Source: a virus. From it: a stretch of 55,138 nt of DNA. A program made the translations under genes and the position numbers. Of this stretch, positions 26,215 through 34,006 are shown piece after piece. Positions within the stretch are counted from its first letter, which is position 1, and each line of letters begins with the position of its first letter. A model generated the notes under the pieces. It made no database searches and was not told the origin of the DNA. It saw nothing but the letters and a program-made list of their open reading frames with translations. The stretch covers positions 1 to 55,138 of the IMG/VR virus record IMGVR_UViG_3300027861_000039; one strand, written 5' to 3'.

Positions 26215-26223
26215 TGGTATTAT
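26215..26223 (+). promoter_or_regulatory. Extended -10 promoter TGGTATTAT, leaderless
   Basis: TG-G-TATTAT ends at 26223. Five bases (AATAT) separate it from the ATG at 26229, so transcription would start at or next to the A of the ATG and there is no ribosome site. The same 5-base spacing is seen at 32148 and 48743. Confidence 0.7.
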
Positions 26224-26228
26224 AATAT

Positions 26229-26858
26229 ATGAATAATTATTTAGACGTACTTTGTATAGATGGAATATTGGGTGTTGGTAAGACAACTCAAGTTGTAATC
26301 TTTCATAACCTATTAAAATCAAACAACATACCTCACAAAGTAATCTCTTTTAAAGAGGTTGACGGTACTGACTTTACCGCTCAGCAGCTTAAAAAAATAT
26401 CAGAATATCTAAAAGAAGAGCCTGACGGCGTTGTGCTCTGCGACGGCTCTATTGCTATCGATATTGTAGACGATATTGTTTCTAACATGTATCGCAGCGA
26501 TCTTTGGACCAAGCATAAGGATAATATTCAAGCTTACGAGTCTTTAAATAATCAATATAATTTTGTCAATGTTTTACTAACGCCTAATGATCTAGACATA
26601 TGTGATCGTAGGCTTAAAAAGAAAGCAGACATGTCTGGCGAAGAAAAAGTAGAGTTAAACAATAAAGAACGACTAAGGCTCATTATAAATGGGTTAAGAC
26701 AGTTTGACCATAGCATGTTAACTTGCAATGTGAAGTTTAACAACTTAAATCTAGATGGACATGAAAGTATTATGGACGTTCACGATCAAATATCTGAAAT
26801 CATTATGAAAACTCTACAAATAAAAAAACCTTCCAAAGGAAGGTCTTCTCAATCTTAA
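26229..26858 (+). CDS. Thymidylate / deoxynucleoside monophosphate kinase-like
   Basis: 209 residues. P-loop GILGVGKTT at residues 12-20, then a lid-like region (DICDRRLKKKADMSGEEK) and a VVLCDGSIAI segment where dTMP kinases have the DRY/x-like acid. It would phosphorylate dTMP or another dNMP for DNA synthesis, in line with the dCMP deaminase downstream. It has a class-1 promoter with the ATG exactly 5 bases after the -10, so the mRNA is probably leaderless. The 3' end carries the terminator of the opposite gene within the coding sequence (KKPSKGRSSQS). Confidence 0.65.
   Translation: MNNYLDVLCIDGILGVGKTTQVVIFHNLLKSNNIPHKVISFKEVDGTDFTAQQLKKISEYLKEEPDGVVLCDGSIAIDIVDDIVSNMYRSDLWTKHKDNIQAYESLNNQYNFVNVLLTPNDLDICDRRLKKKADMSGEEKVELNNKERLRLIINGLRQFDHSMLTCNVKFNNLNLDGHESIMDVHDQISEIIMKTLQIKKPSKGRSSQS
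26822..26844 (-). terminator. Rho-independent terminator for the 26872-27168 gene
   Basis: On the minus strand ACCTTCC pairs with GGAAGGT around TTT and is followed by seven T's (26822-26828). It lies within the last codons of the opposing kinase gene. Confidence 0.75.
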
Positions 26859-26871
26859 ATTTCTTTTGGTT

Positions 26872-27168
26872 TTACTGAGATTTTGCAGCTTTCTTTCGAG
26901 CCTTCTCAGCAGCTTTCTCAGCTTTCTCAGCTTCTTTAGCTTCTTTCTTAGCCTTGGCTGTAGCTTTTTTAGCAGCTTCTTTAGCCTCTTTAGCTTCAGC
27001 TTTTTCTTTAGCAGCCTTTGCTTCAGCAGCTTTTACAGCTTCTTTAGTGCCAGGTTTCTTAGAGAGTTTTTCAGACATCTCTACTTGACATTCAGCCCAT
27101 TTTTTACGAGACTCTTCACATCCACAAAGAGCTTTGTTTACTAGCTTGTAGTAATCTAATCTTTCCAT
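26872..27168 (-). CDS. Alanine/lysine/glutamate-rich coiled-coil protein, 98 aa
   Basis: The first 35 residues (MERLDYYKLVNKALCGCEES and on) form a short folded region. The rest is an A/K/E repeat tract (EAKEAKEAAKKATAKAKKEA type), a classic long charged helix. Similar histone-like or structural helices occur in phage heads, but a function cannot be assigned. It ends at a strong terminator. Start ATG at 27168 with AGGAT. Confidence 0.6.
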   Translation of the reverse strand: MERLDYYKLVNKALCGCEESRKKWAECQVEMSEKLSKKPGTKEAVKAAEAKAAKEKAEAKEAKEAAKKATAKAKKEAKEAEKAEKAAEKARKKAAKSQ

Positions 27169-27202
27169 ATAACCATCCTAATTAAATAGATTTTAATTTA
27201 AA

Positions 27203-27532
27203 TTAAACAGATTTATAATGAACAATCAAATCACCAACAGCTGGCGCTACGGCGAATTCATTGTCAGTCGCTATTGTTTGAAGAGTCTGATCTGCATCTT
27301 TAATAAGAGCAACAGTATCCCCAACCAAAAAACCCAAAGTAGCTGCATCTGTGTTATCAGTGTTTGTAGCGATCAATAGACCTGCAATAACAAAACTAGA
27401 AGTTGTTGTTTTTGCGGTGTTGATAGCTGAAGCTGCTGTGCTAGAGTCGATTGCAGCTGCAATTTCTGTTCCTGACGGTGCGTCAGCCATTGCTACTGTT
27501 AATACCTCTTTTGTTCTGTCTGCCAATGCCAT
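27203..27532 (-). CDS. Small head-associated (decoration-type) protein, 109 aa
   Basis: Starts MALADRTKEVLTVAMADAPS, with an A/T/D-rich N-terminal half (EIAAAIDSSTAASAINTAKT) and a beta-rich C-terminal half (LGFLVGDTVALIKDADQTLQ; DLIVHYKSV). Length, composition and position near the protease fit a small capsid decoration protein, but no family is certain. A CAATCTTTA element lies 61 bases upstream, and the ribosome site is GGAG. Confidence 0.5.
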   Translation of the reverse strand: MALADRTKEVLTVAMADAPSGTEIAAAIDSSTAASAINTAKTTTSSFVIAGLLIATNTDNTDAATLGFLVGDTVALIKDADQTLQTIATDNEFAVAPAVGDLIVHYKSV

Positions 27533-27593
27533 GGTTTCTCCTTTTTAAAAATCACGACTATAGTTTATTTACTATATGTTTTTGTCAATAATA

Positions 27594-27602
27594 TAAAGAT
27601 TG
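27594..27602 (-). promoter_or_regulatory. Candidate late promoter element CAATCTTTA
   Basis: Exact 9-mer preceded by GTAAATAA, 61 bases upstream of the ATG at 27532, the longest leader of the set. Confidence 0.55.
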
Positions 27603-27618
27603 TTATTTACTTATGGTT

Positions 27619-28011
27619 TTAACTGTCCATCCAGTACTTTAGAACGATATTGTGCTCTACTGGAACGTGAAGGTTATCAGAAACTTCGTTTGGGTCCATA
27701 TATTCCCAGTCATCACACTCTTTGTCAGGGTCTTTAGAGGCGTCTACCAGTTGATCTGGGTCTACTTTTACCTCGAAAACATAAACCATAACATCGCCAT
27801 TTTTACGAACTTTTACAAGTTTCGTATCGATGGCATCTAGCCCAGTTTCTTCCTTACACTCTCTTATACATCCCAAATATGGACATTCACCCTTATCAAG
27901 ATGACCGCCAGGCTGAGTAAACTTACCGTTATCGTTGCGTTTTCCCATTAGAAGATCGTCCTTCCAATCTCTAATTAAACAACATGCAACACGTTTGGTT
28001 TTTACCTTCAC
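27619..28011 (-). CDS. NUDIX hydrolase
   Basis: 130 residues with a complete Nudix box at 36-58: G-x5-E-x7-R-E-x2-E-E-x-G (GGHLDKGE ... IRECKEETGLDA), preceded by KRNDNGKFTQPGG. It would hydrolyse a nucleoside diphosphate linked to X in the cytoplasm. The substrate cannot be told. Its GTG start at 28011 overlaps the stop of the prohead protease gene by 4 bases, so it is coexpressed with head maturation genes. This is odd company for a housecleaning enzyme. Confidence 0.85.
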   Translation of the reverse strand: MKVKTKRVACCLIRDWKDDLLMGKRNDNGKFTQPGGHLDKGECPYLGCIRECKEETGLDAIDTKLVKVRKNGDVMVYVFEVKVDPDQLVDASKDPDKECDDWEYMDPNEVSDNLHVPVEHNIVLKYWMDS

Positions 28012-29432
28012 AGTTCTTCCAACTTCTTTTCAGCTTTGATCTGTTCAATATAAGAATAGGTTTTAGCAACGGCTAATACCTCTCTCTTATTCATGTTTGG
28101 TTCTTTATCTGATAGGAAACTAATCAGCTCATCTTTATACTGGTAGTTTTTCCAAGACTCTTCTGATAAGCTTTTGAGAACTTTTTTTCTTTTAGCTTTG
28201 CGTTTTTTTAGATCAATACCTAAATCTTCCACTTGAAGAGCAGCGCCACCAGTTCTAGCGCCAGGAGCGCCTGAGCCAATAGAGGCTGTTATGGCTTTTC
28301 TAACGTTAGAAGTATAAAACGCTTTTTCTGAAGCAGCCAACGTAGGATATTCAAGGTCTTGTTTTTTAGGTGTTTTAGGTCTTTTATCAAGCCTTTCTTT
28401 GAGGTTTTTCTGTCCTTCAGGTCTTTTCATTTCCCGTGCGCCTAAGGTAGTAAACTTTTCCTTAGTCTTAGGTGTAAAGCCTGGTTTTCTTTTAGCTCTA
28501 TCTCTCTTCTTTTGTTTTGGAGACTTGCCTTGATCAACTAATGCTTTTTTCATTTTCTTCTCAGACTTTTCCCAGGTTTTTGGGTCTTTGTAAATCTCAG
28601 CTCCAGTTCTAGGTCTTTTCTTGTCGTAAGAAATTCTATCACCCACTTTCATTTTGTCAGGAGCATCTTTAGGAGAAAACTCTCTTTTAGGTTTTGGCAG
28701 TGCAGAGCCAGGACTTTTTTCGCCAGAATTAGGAGCTAAAGGCTTGAAATTACTCTTACTTTTAGGGTCTTTGTCTGGATTGAACTTGCTCTTGTTTTTA
28801 TCCCACTTTCCAGTGAAATACTTCAAATCACCCTTCATAATTTCAATTTCGATCTGCTCATTCTTCTTGAATTTGCTTAGAATTTCTTTTGAAATATCGA
28901 TTCCACCTTTCTTTTTAGTGCCTTGGGATGGAGAATCGAGCTGCTCAGCATGGGCTGCTTTATTGCATGGGTGAATAGTAGCAGTTACTTTTCTAGCAAT
29001 ACATTTTGTAATGTTGGAGCCTTCTCTTCCGAGTCTAGACCCTTCTATTGAAAAATTAATTAAAGCTTTGGTTTCGTCTTTATTGAGATTTTTATCGTAT
29101 CTAAGCATAGCGGCAACATTCTCAGCCTCTTTATGACCAACTTGATCGAAAAGCTCAGCTGCTACGTATATATATGGCATTTTGACTTTATTCCAGAAAT
29201 ACTTATGGTGCTCTGTTTCGCAGTCGTCTTTTTTAAGGATTTTTTTAGCTTCTAGTATTTTACCAACAATGCAGGATGCTGTCTTACTTTCATGCTCCCA
29301 ATTGATAACGCCTTCAGTGGTAAGAGAGCTAATATCAACACCGCTTATAATGATACGTTCACCGCTAGAATCTAAATGTTCTGACGCCGCAATACCATGC
29401 AGAAACGTGCCGTGTTTTTTATTTTTATCCAT
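28008..29432 (-). CDS. Prohead protease with long basic C-terminal extension
   Basis: 474 residues. The N-terminal 160 have the herpesvirus-assemblin/HK97-type prohead protease pattern: VINWEHES with His47, PYIYVAAELFD, INFSIEG with Ser128 and VTATIHPCN. Residues 160-400 are lysine/proline-rich. Near the C-terminus lies SGAPGARTGGAALQVEDL, whose last seven residues (398-404) are identical to ALQVEDL at 29-35 of the major capsid protein. It would cleave scaffold and capsid N-termini inside the prohead and finally itself. The gene begins immediately after a late promoter element. The long basic tail may act as a scaffold or anchor. Confidence 0.8.
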   Translation of the reverse strand: MDKNKKHGTFLHGIAASEHLDSSGERIIISGVDISSLTTEGVINWEHESKTASCIVGKILEAKKILKKDDCETEHHKYFWNKVKMPYIYVAAELFDQVGHKEAENVAAMLRYDKNLNKDETKALINFSIEGSRLGREGSNITKCIARKVTATIHPCNKAAHAEQLDSPSQGTKKKGGIDISKEILSKFKKNEQIEIEIMKGDLKYFTGKWDKNKSKFNPDKDPKSKSNFKPLAPNSGEKSPGSALPKPKREFSPKDAPDKMKVGDRISYDKKRPRTGAEIYKDPKTWEKSEKKMKKALVDQGKSPKQKKRDRAKRKPGFTPKTKEKFTTLGAREMKRPEGQKNLKERLDKRPKTPKKQDLEYPTLAASEKAFYTSNVRKAITASIGSGAPGARTGGAALQVEDLGIDLKKRKAKRKKVLKSLSEESWKNYQYKDELISFLSDKEPNMNKREVLAVAKTYSYIEQIKAEKKLEEL

Positions 29433-29436
29433 GGCT

Positions 29437-29445
29437 TAAAGATTG
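29437..29445 (-). promoter_or_regulatory. Candidate late promoter element CAATCTTTA, leaderless
   Basis: Exact 9-mer preceded by GCTAAATAG. Only four bases (AGCC) separate it from the ATG of the prohead protease, the same four-base spacing as at 48714-48722, so the transcript would begin at the start codon. Confidence 0.6.
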
Positions 29446-29610
29446 CTATTTAGCAAAATCATTCATAAGTCACTAATTTAATTAATTATTGTGGGAGGGA
29501 TTTAGATCATAACTATCTAATTTTATTTAATTAAGGGTAAAAATCACTATACTTTAATTTATACGCAAGAAAACAAACCCTAGTAATAACACAATAATTG
29601 GAGGAAAACT
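29446..29610. other. Divergent intergenic region before the capsid operon
   Basis: 165 AT-rich bases between protease (minus) and the 130-residue gene (plus). On the plus strand TATACTTTA (29548-29556) is a possible -10 or a diverged late element, but its -35 match is poor. A GGAGG ribosome site lies just before the ATG at 29611. No ORF, tRNA or clear hairpin is visible. Confidence 0.4.
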
Positions 29611-30003
29611 ATGGCTAAATCAACCGCCGTCAGCGAAGCAGCTGCTCGTGAACTGAAAGAAAAACTTGAAAGACGTGGATTTACAGTCACAGAATCAAAA
29701 AGTAACGGTTACGCAAAACTAACCCTTAACACTAACGAAGCTTCAATTTTAATTGAACAAGAAAGTGCAGTATCTGTAGACGTTTTTGGAAATGCTCTAG
29801 ACGCATATACTCCACATAAGCTTTCTTTTGCATCTCGTAATGACGCTATGTCTACTCTTGTAGTTGCTCAAATTTATGCTGAACTTGGAAAAGTTGGTAT
29901 GAAAGTAATCGTCAAAACCCACGCTACTGTTTTGGCTACCGCCGAAGCTGCTACTGGAGATGCTATCGAATTTAGTGATCGTTGGAAAACTAAAGGTATC
30001 TAA
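29611..30003 (+). CDS. Small head-operon protein, 130 aa
   Basis: Starts MAKSTAVSEAAARELKEKLE, a helical N-terminus, then alternating strands (YAKLTLNTNEASILIEQESA; VDVFGNALDAYTPHKLSFAS). No family is recognised. It is the first gene of the plus-strand scaffold-capsid operon with a GGAGG ribosome site, so it is probably abundant and structural or a head-assembly factor. Confidence 0.55.
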   Translation: MAKSTAVSEAAARELKEKLERRGFTVTESKSNGYAKLTLNTNEASILIEQESAVSVDVFGNALDAYTPHKLSFASRNDAMSTLVVAQIYAELGKVGMKVIVKTHATVLATAEAATGDAIEFSDRWKTKGI

Positions 30004-30030
30004 TTCTCAACCAATAATAAAGGAGCTATC

Positions 30031-30687
30031 ATGGAATACAATGAAAATGAAATGGCAAAGCTTATTAGTGAAGTTGAGACCGAGTTCAAAGACTACCTAA
30101 CAAAAGCTGAAAACACAGAATCTGGAGAAGCAGAAGTACCTGCGGAAGAGATTGTTTTAGAAAAAAATGAAGATTTTGATTATGATGAAGCAGATATTTC
30201 AGAAATGAATGACATGTATGCGTCAATGACGAAAAGTGAAAAAGAAGCTCACTATTCTGCAATCAAGTCTACTCTCTTTGCTGAAGAAGCGCCGGCTGCT
30301 GAAGAAGCACCTGCTGAAGAAGTAAATCTTAATAAGTCAGAGTTCGATACTATAAAGACCGATCTTGAAACTTCTAAAGAAGAAAACGCTAAACTTCAAA
30401 AAAATCTTGAAACTTTAACAAGTATTATGACTAAATTTGTTAAAAAAGCACCTGTTCGTAAGGCTGTAACTCAACTTAATGGAATCGAATACATTAAGAA
30501 ATCTGAGCCTGAAGCGCCGGCAGAACCTGTAAAGGTAGATGTTGACAAACTTACTAAATCTGAAGTTAACAAAATTCTTGTAACTAAAATCAGAAATGGT
30601 GAAATTCAAAAAACCGAAGACAAAGAAAATATTAACAAATTTTGCCACGGTGAAATTAAAATAGAAAAAATTAAACATCTATTATAG
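30031..30687 (+). CDS. Prohead scaffolding protein
   Basis: 218 residues, acidic at the N-terminus (EVETEFKDYLTKAENTESGE, then EEAPAAEEAPAEE), helical in the middle and basic at the C-terminus (KVDVDKLTKSEVNKILVTKI). It lies immediately before the major capsid gene, where phage scaffolds or core proteins sit. Four KSE motifs (MTKSE, LNKSE, IKKSE, LTKSE) may be prohead protease sites. It would direct capsid assembly and be removed by the protease. Confidence 0.7.
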   Translation: MEYNENEMAKLISEVETEFKDYLTKAENTESGEAEVPAEEIVLEKNEDFDYDEADISEMNDMYASMTKSEKEAHYSAIKSTLFAEEAPAAEEAPAEEVNLNKSEFDTIKTDLETSKEENAKLQKNLETLTSIMTKFVKKAPVRKAVTQLNGIEYIKKSEPEAPAEPVKVDVDKLTKSEVNKILVTKIRNGEIQKTEDKENINKFCHGEIKIEKIKHLL

Positions 30688-30696
30688 GAGGAAATA

Positions 30697-32079
30697 ATGG
30701 TTAATCAACTAAATGATTTGATGAAGGCTCTTGAAGCCGGTCAATACAACGCTGCACCAGAGACACTGGTTCAAGGTTCAGCATTACAGGTAGAAGATTT
30801 ATCTCCTGTGATGGAAAATGTTACTTTTGATGACTCGCACATCAAATTACAAAAAATGCTTCGTATTGAAGATGCCAAGTCTACTCTGATTCAGTTCAAT
30901 AGACAACTTGATTACGGTATTTTTGGTGGGTCTGCCCAACATGAGGGTGGAATCGGCGAAGAAGACACTTCTAACTTTGCACGAGCAATTGTGCCAATGG
31001 CATACTACTCAACAGTTAGACGTGTAACTGTTGCTGCTAATATGATTGGCGCTTTCGACGGTAAGCAAGCTGAAAGTAGAGCATCTGACGACGCTGCTAT
31101 GAAACTTGCTGGAGATATCGAGTTTGACGCTTTTAGAGGCGCTTCTGATTTCTCTAACGCTGGAGTTTTTGACGGTAACCCGTTGGCTTCTGCTGCTATT
31201 CCTAATATGAGAGGAGTTGATTCTCAAATTCGTGAGTCTGACGCTCTTTCAAATACTCAAGATTTAATGTTTGCTGAATACGGTTCTGATCAGTCAGTAA
31301 TTGTATCTGTAAACGGGACTCTTACCCAGTCTTTTATTGAAGATGCCGCTGTTAAATCAGCCATGCAACATGGTTCTGCTGACAAGCTTTTACTTGACCC
31401 AGTTTCTTTGAGTCAATATAACAAGATTGCTCATGCTAAAGAACGTATCATGCTTGCAGGTTCTGCTCAAGAAGCTTCTGGTGCGAATCTTCGTACACAA
31501 TGGACTTCTTCTGCTCTAGTATCCATGGAAGCTTCACGCTTTCTATCTGGAAAAACTAGACCAGCTAGAGCAAGAGCTGGAAGTTTAGCCGCTCCTGCAA
31601 TCGCTGGAACTTCTCCAGTAAATGCTGCTTCAGTACTTCCTGCTGGAACTTATGTTTACTTCGCAACTTCGGTTAGCGAAAGAGGCGAGTCAGTAAAAGC
31701 CGCTGATGAGTCTGTAACAACTGCAGCTGGAGATTCTGGTACAATTACCATTACTCAAGTAGCTGGAGCTAAATACTACAACCTATACCGTTCAGAAGAC
31801 GGCGGTTCTAGTACAACTGCCAAATTTATTGGTAGAATTGCTGACAGTGGCGCTGCTACTACAGTATTTACTGACCTTGGAAACAGAGAGCCTGGCTCGA
31901 TTACTGGATTCCTTCTTCAGTCAAATACTATGGGACTTCACCAATTGTCTGCATATAGTAAGCTAAAACTTGCTATCAATGACTTGAGTCTTCCAGAAGC
32001 TCACTTTCGTTTCCTATGTTTAGCTGTTAAGCAGCCTCGTAAGAACGTATTGCTTGAGAATATTTCTGGTCAACTCTAA
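30697..32079 (+). CDS. Major capsid protein with inserted Ig/Fn3-like domain
   Basis: 460 residues. The first 35 end in QGSALQVEDL, an apparent processing site. The body (LVYKMLRIEDAKSTLIQFNR-like start; GGIGEEDTSNFARAIVPMAY; ASDDAAMKLAGDIEFDAFRG) is of the HK97 fold used in large myoviruses. Between about 295 and 405 lies a beta-sandwich-like insert (LPAGTYVYFATSVSERGESV; TITQVAGAKYYNLYRSEDGG), then the body resumes. Abundant structural protein, strong GGAGG ribosome site. A terminator follows 24 bases after the stop. Confidence 0.9.
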   Translation: MVNQLNDLMKALEAGQYNAAPETLVQGSALQVEDLSPVMENVTFDDSHIKLQKMLRIEDAKSTLIQFNRQLDYGIFGGSAQHEGGIGEEDTSNFARAIVPMAYYSTVRRVTVAANMIGAFDGKQAESRASDDAAMKLAGDIEFDAFRGASDFSNAGVFDGNPLASAAIPNMRGVDSQIRESDALSNTQDLMFAEYGSDQSVIVSVNGTLTQSFIEDAAVKSAMQHGSADKLLLDPVSLSQYNKIAHAKERIMLAGSAQEASGANLRTQWTSSALVSMEASRFLSGKTRPARARAGSLAAPAIAGTSPVNAASVLPAGTYVYFATSVSERGESVKAADESVTTAAGDSGTITITQVAGAKYYNLYRSEDGGSSTTAKFIGRIADSGAATTVFTDLGNREPGSITGFLLQSNTMGLHQLSAYSKLKLAINDLSLPEAHFRFLCLAVKQPRKNVLLENISGQL

Positions 32080-32102
32080 GATAGACTAAAATTCTTAATA
32101 CG

Positions 32103-32131
32103 AAAGCCCTCTTTTTAGAGGGCTTTTTTTT
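32103..32131 (+). terminator. Rho-independent terminator after the major capsid gene
   Basis: AAAGCCCTCT pairs with AGAGGGCTTT around TTTT, followed by a T-tract. A near-identical hairpin with the same TAATACGAAA lead-in sits at 55093. Both are followed directly by an extended -10 promoter. Confidence 0.9.
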
Positions 32132-32147
32132 GTCTTTTTTAAATCTG

Positions 32148-32156
32148 TGGTATTAT
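32148..32156 (+). promoter_or_regulatory. Extended -10 promoter TGGTATTAT, leaderless
   Basis: TATTAT at 32151-32156, then ATATC and the ATG at 32162. Spacing is identical to the promoters at 26215 and 48743. It restarts transcription just after the capsid terminator. Confidence 0.7.
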
Positions 32157-32161
32157 ATATC

Positions 32162-32554
32162 ATGAGCGGTAGAAAGTGCATATATACTGGAAAAGACGCT
32201 GAAGTGACGGATAAGGTAGTACCAAAAGAAGGCGGCGATGAAGTTCACAACTGGTCTAACTCTGTCCCATGCAGTAAATATTATAAAGACCTTAAAGGTC
32301 TAAGACCTCCTAACGCCTTAGAGCTACAGGCTAATAGAGTGTTTAAAATGCTAGAATTAGCTAAGCTAGATGTTGGAGTTTACAAAAAAGAGCTTGCTAG
32401 AATACAAAAACAGATAGTAGAAACTTTGCCGGAAAACATCCAAAAAGCTGCAAAGAAAATTAAAGACAAGGAGATCGAATTAGCGTATATTGAAAAAGAA
32501 ATTCAAGAGGTTGATCTTGATAAGGTTTTAGATTCAAAAAAGATGGAGTGGTAG
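32162..32554 (+). CDS. Small protein with degenerate HNH-like N-terminus
   Basis: 130 residues beginning MSGRKCIYTGKDAEVTDKVV. The N-terminal part (KEGGDEVHNWSNSVPCSKYY then KDLKGLR) has the spacing of an HNH endonuclease, but the second-position histidine/aspartate pair is altered (TDKVVPK instead of DHVVP), so a nuclease is doubtful. The rest is a coiled coil (ELARIQKQIVETLPENIQKA). An upstream GTG would extend it, but the promoter spacing points to this ATG. It begins an early-type operon with the AAA+ ATPase. Confidence 0.5.
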   Translation: MSGRKCIYTGKDAEVTDKVVPKEGGDEVHNWSNSVPCSKYYKDLKGLRPPNALELQANRVFKMLELAKLDVGVYKKELARIQKQIVETLPENIQKAAKKIKDKEIELAYIEKEIQEVDLDKVLDSKKMEW

Positions 32555-32805
32555 TGGCTAGTTTAGTAGGAAAAAGTAAATTTAGCGGTGTTTATGTAAA
32601 CGGTAGTAAATACTGCAGCCCTTCTAGAAAACACTATAGACCTTACCATAGATGTATTAACAAAAAAGAGTCTTTATTTGACAACGATATTATATGGATT
32701 GATGGTGGGGTGAAACAAAAAGAGATAGGTATTAATAAAGAGCGCTGGAACAATAGTAAACCCTACTATTATAACGACTTTAAAGATGGAGAATACCCGT
32801 GGTAA
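32554..32805 (+). CDS. Small protein of unknown function, 83 aa
   Basis: From GTG at 32554 (5 bases after GGAG, overlapping the previous TAG) it reads MASLVGKSKFSGVYVNGSKY, with C, Y and H-rich segments (KYCSPSRKHYRPYHRCINKK) and WIDGGVKQKEIGINKERWN. The C/H pattern could bind metal. No family is recognised. It is translationally packed between the HNH-like gene and the ATPase. Confidence 0.5.
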   Translation: MASLVGKSKFSGVYVNGSKYCSPSRKHYRPYHRCINKKESLFDNDIIWIDGGVKQKEIGINKERWNNSKPYYYNDFKDGEYPW

Positions 32806-33803
32806 AAGAACAGCTTGGTCATTTTAAAACCCTAAAAGTAACTTCTCTAGAAGAGCTGGTTGATCGTAGTGTTAAGGATATTCCAGAGTCTGATCTAACA
32901 ATTCAAACAGATACCCATTTAGTTCAGATGGAGTATAAAGAGTTTGAAGGCGATAAGAAGAAATTCACCATTAAGCCTGGCTGTTTTATAATGACAGAGA
33001 CTAATATGGGGATGATCTTAGAAAAATTCCAACTAAGAGAGTATAACTTGTTAAAAACAATCGATAATACGTCTGCTATTATTGCTGAAAAAGACAAGTT
33101 CTTTAACAAATTAGACGTATACAAGAGGCTAGGTAAAACAGACCCCAAAAGAGCAATACTGATAGCCTCTCCTCCAGGCGTCGGTAAAACAGCTGCTATT
33201 AATGACGTTTGTAAGGCTATATTAAAAGAGGAAGGTTCTACTGTTATTCAGTGGGATACTTCTGAGATCAAAGCTTGTTCTGTTAATAAGTTCTTTTTAA
33301 ACAGATCACAGTTTAGCAAAGATGTTAAAAAATTAATTTTAATTATTGAAGATGTTGAAGGCGGTACTAGTGAAGAAGACTATTCTGCTAGAGGCGTAAA
33401 CTCATCTTTATTGAACCTATTAGACGGCGTAGGTAGCCCTTTTAAGGGCGTTCCGACTTTTATTATAGCTACTACTAATAATCCTGAAAGGACCGTAGGA
33501 GCCTTAATAGATCGCCCAGGACGCTTCGATAAAGTGCTTGAGATGAAAACTCCAAGCGAAGAAGAGTGTAGACTGCTTTTCGCCTTTATTATGAAGGCTG
33601 ATGAGTTAAATGATAGTGAAAAAAGAGCGGCTATGAAAGCTCATAAAGGCAAGTTTTCTATTGCTCATATTGAGGAAGCTGTAATAAGGTCTTTATTGGA
33701 TGATATCACGGTTGAAGAAGCCGTTGACGAACTGTTAGCTCACAAAAAACGCTTTAAAGAGGCTTTTATGGATACCAACAAAAACGGTATTGGATTAGGG
33801 TAA
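32799..33803 (+). CDS. AAA+ ATPase
   Basis: 334 residues. Walker A PPGVGKTA (residues 125-132), Walker B LILIIEDVEG, sensor 1 FIIATTNNPE, and an arginine-finger-type RPGRFDKVLEMK box make this a classic AAA+ core of the ClpX/ARC/Vps4 type. The first 110 residues are a separate, mostly beta domain with no recognised name. It could remodel a protein complex on DNA or in the head, or load a protease such as the exported one downstream, but the substrate is unknown. GTG start overlaps the previous gene by 7 bases. Confidence 0.8.
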   Translation: MVKEQLGHFKTLKVTSLEELVDRSVKDIPESDLTIQTDTHLVQMEYKEFEGDKKKFTIKPGCFIMTETNMGMILEKFQLREYNLLKTIDNTSAIIAEKDKFFNKLDVYKRLGKTDPKRAILIASPPGVGKTAAINDVCKAILKEEGSTVIQWDTSEIKACSVNKFFLNRSQFSKDVKKLILIIEDVEGGTSEEDYSARGVNSSLLNLLDGVGSPFKGVPTFIIATTNNPERTVGALIDRPGRFDKVLEMKTPSEEECRLLFAFIMKADELNDSEKRAAMKAHKGKFSIAHIEEAVIRSLLDDITVEEAVDELLAHKKRFKEAFMDTNKNGIGLG

Positions 33804-33832
33804 AAAAAACACAGACTCTTGGGGAGAAAATT

Positions 33833-34006
33833 ATGAAGAATGAATGGAAGTGTTGTGACTGTCCTAAAATTGTTGCTGATAAGCATGAAGTTTTATATAG
33901 TTTTACACAGTATGGAAACAATGAGAAGAAAAAAGCAGATGCTCTAAAAGGCAAGGAGCGCTGTAAAGAGCATTTTGATAAGGTTGAGGCTAAGTTTAGT
34001 CGTTAG
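33833..34006 (+). CDS. Small cysteine-containing protein, 57 aa
   Basis: Starts MKNEWKCCDCPKIVADKHEV with GGGGAG 5 bases upstream, and ends RCKEHFDKVEAKFSR. Its C/H spacing (CCDC...C...H) suggests a small zinc-binding unit. Its last bases overlap the 3' end of the convergent gene at 33996-34577. Function unknown. Confidence 0.55.
   Translation: MKNEWKCCDCPKIVADKHEVLYSFTQYGNNEKKKADALKGKERCKEHFDKVEAKFSR

Noticed and set aside
32162-32300. Active HNH endonuclease at the N-terminus of the 130-residue protein
   Set aside because: The spacing fits, but the catalytic DH pair is TDK here and zinc-binding positions are incomplete, so only a degenerate relation can be suggested.
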